From assembly GCA_964404165.1 (NCBI GenBank), contig CAYOIZ010000008.1, positions 81,903 through 145,902 of the forward strand: a stretch of DNA of 64,000 nt. The letters run 5' to 3'. A program made the translations under genes and the position numbers. Positions within the stretch are counted from its first letter, which is position 1, and each line of letters begins with the position of its first letter. The notes under the pieces were generated by a model. The model saw nothing but the letters and a program-made list of their open reading frames with translations, was not told where the DNA came from and did no database searches. Shown piece after piece: positions 1-7,476 of the stretch. The stretch comes from DASYLJ01 sp964404165. Its GTDB lineage: Bacteria; Desulfobacterota; Binatia; DP-6.

Positions 1-152
1 CGCTCTGTGTACATCAGCAGGTGACGCGGGTGGGGGACGGTCGCGCGATCGTGCGCGGCAGCACCACCTGGCGTTGGACCGACGCGGCGGACGCCGTCGT
101 GCCGCTGCCCGCGGGGCTGGCGGACGCGTTGCGCCCGCTGCGCGCCGCATGA
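1..152 (+). CDS. C-terminal end of a possible thioesterase-like protein (partial)
   Basis: Only the last 49 codons are present; the reading frame starts at base 3 and ends with TGA at 150-152. The fragment contains the stretch RVGDGRAIVRGSTTW followed by a Pro-rich tail (VPLPAGLADALRPL). This resembles the final beta strands and the 'P-x-x-v-r-a-l' tail of hotdog-fold acyl-CoA thioesterases, but the piece is too short for a firm family call. It is followed within 8 bases by an SDR gene on the same strand, so the two are probably co-transcribed. The start and main body lie outside the window. Confidence 0.55.
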   Translation, partial: LCVHQQVTRVGDGRAIVRGSTTWRWTDAADAVVPLPAGLADALRPLRAA

Positions 153-159
153 GGTGACG

Positions 160-921
160 ATGGGACTGCTCGCAGGCAAGGTGGGCGTCGTGACCGGTGC
201 CTCGGCCGGCATCGGCGCCGCGACCGCACGCACGCTCGCCGCGCAGGGCATGGCGGTGATGCTGGGGGCGCGTCGCAGCGAACGACTCGCCGCGGTGTGC
301 GAGGAGATCACCGCTGCCGGCGGTCGCGCCGACTTCCTCGTCACCGACATGCGCGAGCCGTCGCAGGTGACGGCGCTGGTCGACGCCGCGGTCACGCGCT
401 TCGGGCGTCTCGACGCGCTGGTGAACAACGCCGCCGTCGGCATGGTGCGCACGATCGCCGAGGGCCGCGACGACGAATGGCGCGCCATCCTCGACACCAA
501 CATCCTCGGCACGCTCGCCGCCTGTCGTGCCGCGCTCGCCCACATGCTCCCGCAAGGACGCGGCGACATCGTCACCATGACGTCGGCGAGCGCGCACGAG
601 GCGTGGCCATACCTGTCGGTCTATGCCGCCTCGAAGGCCGCCCTCTACACGCTCTCGCGCGGGCTGCGCGCGGAGGTCTCGGCCCAGGGCGTCCGCGTCA
701 TGACGATCGAGATCCACAACGTGCGCGGCACCGACTTCGCGATGAGCTTCGACCCCGAGCAGCTCCCGCCGGCGATGCGGCGCTGGATGGATCTCGGCCT
801 CCTGAATCCCGCCGCCCCCGACATCACTCCCGAGTCGGTGGCAGAAGCCGTCGCCTTCCAGCTCGCGATCACTCCCCCAGCCAGCATCCACGAGCTGACG
901 ATCCGCTCGCGCGAAAACTGA
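160..921 (+). CDS. SDR family NAD(P)-dependent oxidoreductase
   Basis: A classical short-chain dehydrogenase of 253 residues, the usual family length. It has the cofactor-binding glycine motif TGASAGIG at residues 12-19, NNA at 89-91, and a catalytic set of Ser142, Tyr155 and Lys159 (YAASK). Such enzymes oxidise or reduce alcohols and ketones with NAD(H) or NADP(H) in the cytoplasm; the substrate cannot be told from sequence. I chose ATG at 160 over GTG at 154 because GAGG at 151-154 is placed 5 nt before it as a ribosome site. The gene is tightly linked to the partial upstream gene. A long hairpin element follows its stop codon. Confidence 0.93.
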   Translation: MGLLAGKVGVVTGASAGIGAATARTLAAQGMAVMLGARRSERLAAVCEEITAAGGRADFLVTDMREPSQVTALVDAAVTRFGRLDALVNNAAVGMVRTIAEGRDDEWRAILDTNILGTLAACRAALAHMLPQGRGDIVTMTSASAHEAWPYLSVYAASKAALYTLSRGLRAEVSAQGVRVMTIEIHNVRGTDFAMSFDPEQLPPAMRRWMDLGLLNPAAPDITPESVAEAVAFQLAITPPASIHELTIRSREN

Positions 922-931
922 GTTCCCGTCC

Positions 932-1073
932 CGGGCGGTGGTGGGTGCGTGGGTCATGGGGACGTCCGAGCGGCGAGTTGCGAGCACGCGGGTGGGGAAA
1001 TGGGGCGGCGTGGTGCCGTGCGAGCTCCGAGCAAGCCGGACGTCCCCATGGCCCACGCACCCACCACCGCCCG
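932..1073. repeat. Element A: hairpin with conserved core (dispersed family)
   Basis: Two 37-nt arms, 932-968 and 1037-1073, are reverse complements except for one position (T954 against G1051, which would be a G-U pair in RNA). They enclose a 68-nt loop (969-1036) that shares the core motif GTGGTGCCGTGCGA (1010-1023) with elements B and C. The element fills the space between the convergent SDR and padR-type genes and begins 10 bp after the SDR stop. It could act as a bidirectional terminator or be a non-autonomous mobile repeat. Neither stem resembles the stems of the other copies. Confidence 0.85.
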
Positions 1074-1077
1074 CGAC

Positions 1078-1605
1078 CTACGACGCCAGTTTCGCCGAGC
1101 GGACCAGCAGCTCGCGACAGCGGGCGAGCCAGCGGAGGTGGGCTTCGGCCTGGCCGATGGCGGCTTCGTGGGCCAGCCGCCGCGTCACCGGTGAGTCGGG
1201 GCGCGCCGCTTCCTCGGTCACCAGCGTCAGGTACCGTCGATACTCGTGCTCCTGGCGCTCCAGCTGGGCCAGGACGGCGTCGGGGCCGTGGCGCTCGGCG
1301 GCGAGGACGCGAACGAAGATTTCTTCTCGCAGCGGGGGTGGCCAGCCCGGCCGGCGGTCGAGCCAGACGCGCAGGGCACGCTCGCCGCGCGGGGTGAGTC
1401 GGAAGAGTCGCCGCATGCGCGTCCCGCAGGCTTCGTCGCGACGGGCGACGAAGCTGCGCCGCTCGAGCTCGTGCAGGAGCTGGTAGACCTGTCCGATGTT
1501 GGGATGCCAGAGCGGCCCCAGCCGCTGGTTGAATCGCTTCAGGAGCTCGTAGCCGTGCGACTCGCCGTCGCCGAGCAACGCCAGCAATGCGTACCGTAGG
1601 TGCAT
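1078..1605 (-). CDS. PadR family transcriptional regulator
   Basis: A 175-residue protein that opens with the PadR winged-helix signature: LRYALLALL, then HGYELLKRF, then GQVYQLLHELE. The C-terminal helical dimerisation part (about residues 95-170) is rich in Arg and Glu, as in Vir_act_alpha_C regulators. PadR proteins usually repress genes for detoxification or efflux and release DNA on binding a small phenolic or drug-like ligand. Translation starts at ATG 1605 with GGGAGGA about 8 nt upstream. The gene diverges from the secreted protein gene at 1835, and the 229-bp gap holds a cluster of dyads that could be its operator. The ligand is unknown. Confidence 0.93.
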   Translation of the reverse strand: MHLRYALLALLGDGESHGYELLKRFNQRLGPLWHPNIGQVYQLLHELERRSFVARRDEACGTRMRRLFRLTPRGERALRVWLDRRPGWPPPLREEIFVRVLAAERHGPDAVLAQLERQEHEYRRYLTLVTEEAARPDSPVTRRLAHEAAIGQAEAHLRWLARCRELLVRSAKLAS

Positions 1606-1638
1606 GTCCCGTCCTCCCCTGTGACTGGCCGTGTGCGA

Positions 1639-1712
1639 GCGTCATGCCACTGGTGGATGACGCGGCGTCACGCCCCGCGAGGGCTGCCGTGCGAGTGGAC
1701 TGACGCATGACG
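1639..1712. promoter_or_regulatory. Cluster of TGACGC/GCGTCA half-sites, candidate PadR operator
   Basis: The divergent intergenic region holds GCGTCAT (1639-1645) facing ATGACGC (1657-1663). The dyad TGACGC-G-GCGTCA lies at 1658-1670, and the tandem TGACGC ATGACG at 1701-1712. Five half-sites in 74 bp beside a PadR gene suggest an autoregulatory operator. This is inferred from position and symmetry only. Confidence 0.45.
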
Positions 1713-1834
1713 GTCGGCGCCGCGCCGCGTCCTTCGCCGCGCGGTTCACGCGGTTCACGCCTCGTCGCTGCGCGCGGTCGACGTCAAGGGAATTTCGTTG
1801 ACCGATCCACTAGGGACCATGCTATGAGGCCGCA

Positions 1835-2806
1835 ATGCGCAAACCAGCCAAGGCCCTGAGCTACCTCGTGGCCGGGGCGCTGCTGGCGGGGAGCGCACCC
1901 TCGTTCGCGGCGATCTTCGGTGGTGGCGGCAGCTCGAAGACCGATTGCCTCTCCGTCTTCTCCGCCGACGTGAACTATCCTGCGTCGAAGCCGAAGCAGA
2001 TCCGCTGCGCCGACGGCGACGTCGCGTGCGACGCGGACGGCGTCGTCAACGGATCGTGCAGCTTCGAGGTCGGTGTGTGCGCGAACAGCACGTTCGACGC
2101 GCGTTGCACGCTGAACGGCGTCGAGAGCATCGCCGTCGACCATGCGCTCGACAACGGCGACCCGAAGTTCGACACCGACTTCCAGGCGCTGCAGTCGCGC
2201 ATCGCGAGCCAGATCGACCCGCCGGCCAACACCGCCGACGACTGCACCACGCCCACCACCATCCGCGTGCAGCTGCAGGGCCCGCTCCCCGGTGGCGTGT
2301 GCAAACCCACCAAGAAGATCGTCAAGCTGACGACGCTGTCGACGTTCATCTCGGGCAAGCAGTACAAGGACGTCGACAAGCTCCTCCTCTCCTGCGTCCC
2401 CGCCCCCAGCGGCTGCGATCCGCAGATCATCTTCCCCGACGGGACGTACGAGCGCATCCAACGGCAGATATTCAACCAGAGCTGCGCGCTGAGCGGCTGT
2501 CACGACTCGCAGACGACGGCGGGCGGCATGCTCCTCGAGACCGCGGGCTCGTACTCCAACCTGATCGACGTCGTGCCGTTCAACTCGACGGCGCAGACGC
2601 TCGGCTGGAAACGGGTCGACGCCGCCAACGCCAGTGCCGACACGAGCTTCATCATCCACAAGCTCACCGGCGATCTCGGCAGCGGTCTCGGCGACCGCAT
2701 GCCGCGCGGCAAACCCAAGCTCCCCCAGTACCTGATCGACATCGTCCAGCTGTGGATCGAGGCAGGTGCCCCCTCGGCCGGGTGGGTACCAGGCACCGAC
2801 CAGTAG
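1835..2806 (+). CDS. Secreted Cys-rich protein with CxxxxCH motif
   Basis: A 323-residue protein with a clear Sec signal peptide (basic MRKPAK, hydrophobic core, cleavage near SFA-AIF). The mature part has many cysteines. Near the C-terminus it carries Cys217-x4-Cys222-His223 followed by GGMLL, the pattern seen in secreted proteins with CxxxxCH or cytochrome-c-like sites that precede a 'RMPRG..P' tail. Whether haem is bound is not proved, since the spacing is four rather than two residues. GAGG about 9 nt upstream supports the ATG. It is followed by DUF1800 and DUF1501 genes on the same strand (34- and 20-bp gaps), so the three probably act together at or outside the inner membrane. Confidence 0.85.
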   Translation: MRKPAKALSYLVAGALLAGSAPSFAAIFGGGGSSKTDCLSVFSADVNYPASKPKQIRCADGDVACDADGVVNGSCSFEVGVCANSTFDARCTLNGVESIAVDHALDNGDPKFDTDFQALQSRIASQIDPPANTADDCTTPTTIRVQLQGPLPGGVCKPTKKIVKLTTLSTFISGKQYKDVDKLLLSCVPAPSGCDPQIIFPDGTYERIQRQIFNQSCALSGCHDSQTTAGGMLLETAGSYSNLIDVVPFNSTAQTLGWKRVDAANASADTSFIIHKLTGDLGSGLGDRMPRGKPKLPQYLIDIVQLWIEAGAPSAGWVPGTDQ

Positions 2807-2830
2807 ACCGGCCGTCTCGCCGTCGGCCCA

Positions 2831-2835
2831 AGGAG
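2831..2835 (+). promoter_or_regulatory. Ribosome binding site AGGAG deciding the DUF1800 start
   Basis: AGGAG lies 5 nt before ATG 2841. The longer open frame beginning at 2766 overlaps the upstream gene and lacks such a site, so 2841 is the better start. Confidence 0.7.
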
Positions 2836-2840
2836 TCCAC

Positions 2841-4328
2841 ATGCCAGTCAACGCAGGAGCCACGCTGACCGCCAGCCATGCCCGTCATCTGCTACGGCGC
2901 GCCGGCTTCGGGTTCACGCCGCAGGATTTCGACGCGGTCGATGGCCTGACCCGCGGAGCCGCCGCGGATCGGCTGCTCAACTTCAAGCCGAAAGGTTTCA
3001 AGCCCGGCGGACGCTACTTCGAGCAGGCGCACGACAAGTGGATCAAATACATCCTCAAGTCGAAGTTCCCGCTGCAGGAGAAGCTCGTGCTCTTCTGGCA
3101 CGACCACTTCGCGGTCGGCATCTCGAAGGTCTTCGACACCAAGTTGATGGGCCAGTACATCGGGATGCTGCACTTGAACTGCAAGGGCAACTTCAAGAAC
3201 TTCGTGAAGGCCATCGGCAAGGACGCGGCCATGATGGAGTTCCTCGATACCGTCCGGAACTTCAAGGAGATCCCGAACGAGAACTACGGCCGCGAGCTGC
3301 TGGAGCTGTTCACGCTCGGCGTCTACGACTACGCGCCGGTGCCGCAGCCGAACTACACGCAGGCCGACATCGTGCAGATCGCGCGCGCCTTCACCGGCTG
3401 GACCTACGAAGGCAAGGGCAAGACGGTCTTCTACGACTACCGGCACGACTACACCGAGGAGTTCGACGGTGATCCCGAGGAGGACCGCGGTCCGAAGGTC
3501 ATCTTCACCGGTCGGCCCGGCTTCCCTGGCGGCGGCGCGTCGTTCACCAATGGCGGCGAGGGCGAGAACGAGATCGACGAGGTCGTCGATCTCATCTTCC
3601 AGCACACCGACAGCCAGGGAAAGAACACGGTGGCGCGTCGCACGGCCTATCGCCTGTGCGAATACTTCGCGCACAGCCAGCCCGCGATCACGTTCGTCGA
3701 CGAGGTGGTCGACGACTCCAACTTCGACACCACCTGGGACCTGAACGCGCTGCTGCGCTCCATCTTCACCCACGACGACTTCTTCCTGACGGCGGGCGGC
3801 CCGCCCTACGTCGGCACGAGCAAGAAGTCGGTGAAGTGGCCGATCGACTACGTCGTCAGCACGCTCCGCGTCCTCGGTGTGAAGCCGCGCGGCGGCGATC
3901 TCCGCATCTACGGCGGCAACTACCGTCGCGTGCTCGATCACCTCTCCAACATGGGCCAGGTGCTCCTCGACCCGCCCAGCGTCTTCGGGTGGGACTGGGA
4001 GACCAGTTGGGTGAGCAGCGCCACGATGCTGGCGCGCTACAGCTTCGCGCGCGACATCGCGGCGTCGCGTGACGGCTCGGCCTCGTTCCGTCCCGACAAG
4101 CTGGTGAGCCTGAGCCTCACCGATCCGGGGGCGATCGTCGACGCCGTCACCGAGGCGCTCGGCATCACCGACCAGCTGCGCACCGAGGAGCGCTCGGTGC
4201 TCATCAACTATCTCACCGACGACGGTGTGAATCTCACCCTGAATCTCACCGACTACGACACCCGGAACACGAAGCTCCACGGCCTCTTCGCGCTGGTGAT
4301 GCAGTCGCCGGCCTATCAGCTGCACTAG
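2841..4328 (+). CDS. DUF1800 domain-containing protein
   Basis: A 495-residue member of the DUF1800 family. It shows the conserved opening HLLRRAGFGFTPQDF, the LFWHDHFAVG stretch, the NYGRELLELFTLGV block, QIARAFTGWTY, and the late PPSVFGWDW motif. The family is widespread in bacteria and usually sits next to DUF1501; its biochemical role is not established. I see no obvious signal peptide with the chosen start at 2841. The gene lies between a secreted CxxxxCH protein and a Tat-exported DUF1501 protein, in the common DUF1800-DUF1501 order, which points to a joint role in cell-envelope material handling. Confidence 0.93.
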   Translation: MPVNAGATLTASHARHLLRRAGFGFTPQDFDAVDGLTRGAAADRLLNFKPKGFKPGGRYFEQAHDKWIKYILKSKFPLQEKLVLFWHDHFAVGISKVFDTKLMGQYIGMLHLNCKGNFKNFVKAIGKDAAMMEFLDTVRNFKEIPNENYGRELLELFTLGVYDYAPVPQPNYTQADIVQIARAFTGWTYEGKGKTVFYDYRHDYTEEFDGDPEEDRGPKVIFTGRPGFPGGGASFTNGGEGENEIDEVVDLIFQHTDSQGKNTVARRTAYRLCEYFAHSQPAITFVDEVVDDSNFDTTWDLNALLRSIFTHDDFFLTAGGPPYVGTSKKSVKWPIDYVVSTLRVLGVKPRGGDLRIYGGNYRRVLDHLSNMGQVLLDPPSVFGWDWETSWVSSATMLARYSFARDIAASRDGSASFRPDKLVSLSLTDPGAIVDAVTEALGITDQLRTEERSVLINYLTDDGVNLTLNLTDYDTRNTKLHGLFALVMQSPAYQLH

Positions 4329-4348
4329 CCCGTCGGAGGATTGGCGAC

Positions 4349-5776
4349 ATGGCGATTTCACGACGACAGTTCATCAAGCGCACCGGCCTGGCCACCGCCG
4401 GCACCGTCCTCGGGCCGGGCCTCTTCGGCGGCAACGCGTTCGTGCGCAACGCAATGGCCAACATCGGCAACAAGTTCCTCATCGTCATCTTCCTCGACGG
4501 TGGGAACGACGGGCTCAACACCGTCACGCCGATGGACAACGGCAGCGGCAACCTCCGTACGCTGTACAACGGCTACCGGCGCACGGGTGGCGGCGGCATC
4601 AACCTGTCGCCGGCGGTGCTGGCACCCACGCAGCTCACCGGCGACACCGATCCCGCCACTGGCGCCAATCTGGCCATCCATCCCGGGTTCACCGGCCTGA
4701 AGCAGCTCTGGGACATCGGCAAGCTCGCCGTCATCCAGGGCGCGGGCTATCCCGACTACAGCCTCTCGCACGAGGAGTCGCGCGCCATCTGGCAGACGGC
4801 CAACCCCCTCGGGCTGGGTGCCCTGTCGGGCACGGGCTGGGTGGGTCGCCACCTGGTCGCGGAAGGCTACACCGGCGCCCAGGTTCCCGGCGTCACCATC
4901 GACAACTCGGTGGCCGCTGAGCTGCGCCAGTCGGCCACCAGTGTCCTCGCCATCAACGACCTCGAGGACTTCGGCTTCCCGTACGACGGATTCAACTTCG
5001 GTGACGACGGCGCCGCCAAGCGCGAGGCCTTCCGTCGCCTGTACGAGGACTGGGGCGTGCCCGACGCCCAGCTGGCGAAGAAGTACCTCGGCAACACCGG
5101 CGTCGCGACGCTGCTCAGCAGCGAGAGCTACCCGGCGCTGCACACGACGTACCTCGCCGATCGCTCGTCCTGGAACGACACCTACGACACCCTCGACACC
5201 AGCACGGCGCGTGACCTGCGCGAGATCGCGAAGATCATCTACGGCGTCAAGAACGGCGCGCCAAACGTCGCGGCGCATTTCTTCCAGCTCAGCAACGGCG
5301 GCTACGACACCCACTCCGACCAGGGCGCGGGTGAGCCGGATGGACAGCACTACGGCCTCCACAAGGAGATCGGCGACGCCATCAAGACGTTCTACGACGA
5401 CGTCGCCGACATGGGCGCCGCGAACGACGTCGTCATCATGACGTGGAGCGAGTTCAGCCGGCGCATCCCGCAGAACGACAACGGCACCGACCATGGCTCG
5501 CAGGGGCCGATGTTCGTCGTCGGGGGCGCGGTGAACGGCGGCATCTACGGCAACCACCCCGACATCGCCAACCTCGACGACAACGAGAACACCGTCTACT
5601 CGCAGGCGGCGGTGCAGCATCGGTCCACCGACATCCGCGACGTCTACGGCACCATCCTCAAGCACTGGTGCGGCATGACGCCGGCCGGCATCCTGACGAA
5701 CATCTCGCCGCTCGACCCTGGCGATCCGGCCGACTTCTGGACGGTGGCGAACTTCGACATGGGCTTCCTGCCCTGA
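4349..5776 (+). CDS. DUF1501 domain-containing protein with Tat signal
   Basis: A 475-residue protein. It starts with a twin-arginine signal (SRRQFIK at residues 4-10, then a hydrophobic stretch TGLATAGTVLGPGLFGG), so it is probably exported folded. The body matches DUF1501, a family related to the alkaline phosphatase/sulfatase fold: IVIFLDGGNDGLNTV early, then GYDTHSDQG, TWSEFSRR and TDHGSQGPMFV. Metal binding is expected for that fold; no activity is known. GGAGG lies about 10 nt before the ATG, and the gene follows the DUF1800 gene by 20 bp. The two probably function as a pair. Confidence 0.94.
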   Translation: MAISRRQFIKRTGLATAGTVLGPGLFGGNAFVRNAMANIGNKFLIVIFLDGGNDGLNTVTPMDNGSGNLRTLYNGYRRTGGGGINLSPAVLAPTQLTGDTDPATGANLAIHPGFTGLKQLWDIGKLAVIQGAGYPDYSLSHEESRAIWQTANPLGLGALSGTGWVGRHLVAEGYTGAQVPGVTIDNSVAAELRQSATSVLAINDLEDFGFPYDGFNFGDDGAAKREAFRRLYEDWGVPDAQLAKKYLGNTGVATLLSSESYPALHTTYLADRSSWNDTYDTLDTSTARDLREIAKIIYGVKNGAPNVAAHFFQLSNGGYDTHSDQGAGEPDGQHYGLHKEIGDAIKTFYDDVADMGAANDVVIMTWSEFSRRIPQNDNGTDHGSQGPMFVVGGAVNGGIYGNHPDIANLDDNENTVYSQAAVQHRSTDIRDVYGTILKHWCGMTPAGILTNISPLDPGDPADFWTVANFDMGFLP

Positions 5777-5855
5777 CGACCTGACGCTCGCCGACTACTA
5801 CCTGGCCGACGCCCGGCTCGTCCTCGTACCCGTCGAACATCTGACGGATGCGGGG

Positions 5856-7475
5856 ATGACCCGGGCGTTCGCCGTCTGGCTCGCGGAGCGGCGCGGCTGG
5901 TCGCCCGCGCAGGTGGCGCTGTTCGACGCCGGCTTCGCCCGCTACTGGGCCCGCGGCGTCGACCTCGCGCGCCGGACGACGGGCTGGATGGCGCCGCGGC
6001 GGCGGCATGTCGCCATCCTCGAGCAGCCGCACGCCGTGCGTCCGTATGCGCAGCTCCTCAACACGAGCGCGTGGACGCTGTGGGCGTCCGACGTCGACCC
6101 CGCACAGTCGGACGCCGAGCTGCTGGCCTGGCTGCTGGCGCTGGGTGACCGCATGGCCGTCACCGGCGAGGTCGCGCCGGCGGCCGTGCAGAACGCCGTC
6201 TGGTGGCTGGAGCGCACCGACGCCGAGTGCGATGCGTTCCGTTCGGCGGCGGCCGCGTCGACGCGCCCCGACGCCGACAGCCTGCGCGCCGTCGCCGCCG
6301 CGTTGCCCTGGCTCCGTCGCCTGCGTCACGAGACGCTGCGTCCGGCGCCGCACGGCGTCCCGCATCGATCCATTCCGGGCACGGGGCTCCTCGTCCCGCG
6401 CGACCTCGAGGCCGAGCCGCCGGCGCTCGTCGCACGGGTCGCCGAGGTGTCTCGCGCCGCGCTGCAGACGTGGCGTGCGGCCTGGCGGCGCTCCGACCCC
6501 GACGTCGTGCGCCGCACCTGCGACTGGCTGGCCGAGACGGCGCCGCCGCTGCTCGTCACCGGCCAGCGTGGCCGCATCGTGTGGGACCCCGATCGGCCGA
6601 CGGCGGTGGGCGCGCTGCGTGCCGAGCTGTCGCGCGCCGACGCCGTCGCCGTGGACGCCGTCGGCGCCGATCTCGCGGTGGTCGCGCGCCACACGCGCGC
6701 CTTCCTCGATGCCGTCGTCGATCCCGGGGCGCTCCCGGCGCCGCACCCCGACGTGGCGCAGACGGGGCTCGCCTACCTGCACCGCGAGCGCGCTCTGCTT
6801 GCCTACAACCTGCACGAGCCCGGCATGGAGCGGCTGGTCGGTCCGCCGCTGCCGTTCGGTCGCGCGATGCTCGGGGCGCGTGCCGCGCACGAATGGGCAC
6901 ACCTGGCCGACGAGGCCGGATGGGTGGTGCGGACCGTCTCGGCGCAGGAGCATGCGGCACGCCAGGCGGCGCTCGCCGACCTCCTCGACGCGACCATCGC
7001 CGCGGCACCGGCGGCGGTCCGGTCGCGGACGGCCGCCGACCTGGCGACACTGGGCGCTGCCGGTAGCGCCGGCACGGGCCTGGCGCACGTCACCGTGCAG
7101 CGCATGCCCGACTGGCGCGCCAACCTGGTGGCGCGGGCGTTCATGACGCCGGCGGAGCGCGAGACCTACGTGCGCCACAACGTCCGCACGCTGCGGCTCG
7201 ACTACCCGCCCGCGTCGCTCTGGCGCATGCTCGTCCGCTATCTCTACGAGGTGCAGTACCTCGGGCCGCGTCTCGGGCTCACGACGATGCCCGATCCGCG
7301 CGCCTACTTCGTCCACAGCACCTGGTTCGCGGACGACCTGCTCGCCACCGGCGTGCTCGACGACGCCCGCTTCGACGCGCTCGTCGTCGCCGTGGACGCG
7401 TTGTGCGACGGCTGGGCGGTCGACCCCGTGCGGCTGCGACTGCCGGCGCATGACACCGGGCCGCGCGACGAGTAG
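5856..7475 (+). CDS. Uncharacterised protein with an HExxH motif
   Basis: A 539-residue Arg/Ala-rich protein that I do not recognise as a named family. Residues 345-349 read HEWAH, the zincin metallopeptidase pattern HExxH, followed by LADEAGW, so a zinc-dependent hydrolase is possible. No signal peptide or clear membrane segment is seen. ATG 5856 is the first ordinary start. However, the frame stays open and reads like protein (ADYYLADARLVLVPVEHLTD) back to about 5781, which would need a CTG start there. The Ppx/GppA gene starts 1 bp after its stop codon, so this gene probably heads the polyphosphate-type operon. Confidence 0.7.
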   Translation: MTRAFAVWLAERRGWSPAQVALFDAGFARYWARGVDLARRTTGWMAPRRRHVAILEQPHAVRPYAQLLNTSAWTLWASDVDPAQSDAELLAWLLALGDRMAVTGEVAPAAVQNAVWWLERTDAECDAFRSAAAASTRPDADSLRAVAAALPWLRRLRHETLRPAPHGVPHRSIPGTGLLVPRDLEAEPPALVARVAEVSRAALQTWRAAWRRSDPDVVRRTCDWLAETAPPLLVTGQRGRIVWDPDRPTAVGALRAELSRADAVAVDAVGADLAVVARHTRAFLDAVVDPGALPAPHPDVAQTGLAYLHRERALLAYNLHEPGMERLVGPPLPFGRAMLGARAAHEWAHLADEAGWVVRTVSAQEHAARQAALADLLDATIAAAPAAVRSRTAADLATLGAAGSAGTGLAHVTVQRMPDWRANLVARAFMTPAERETYVRHNVRTLRLDYPPASLWRMLVRYLYEVQYLGPRLGLTTMPDPRAYFVHSTWFADDLLATGVLDDARFDALVVAVDALCDGWAVDPVRLRLPAHDTGPRDE

Positions 7476-7476
7476 C

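Noticed and set aside
932..1073. Insertion sequence or CRISPR explanation for the hairpin elements
   Set aside because: There is no transposase, no target duplication that I can see, no conserved terminal repeats between copies, and no spacer-repeat array.
7450..7476. Earlier ATG for the Ppx/GppA gene
   Set aside because: It overlaps the preceding gene and adds residues absent from the family; ATG 7477 gives the standard beginning.
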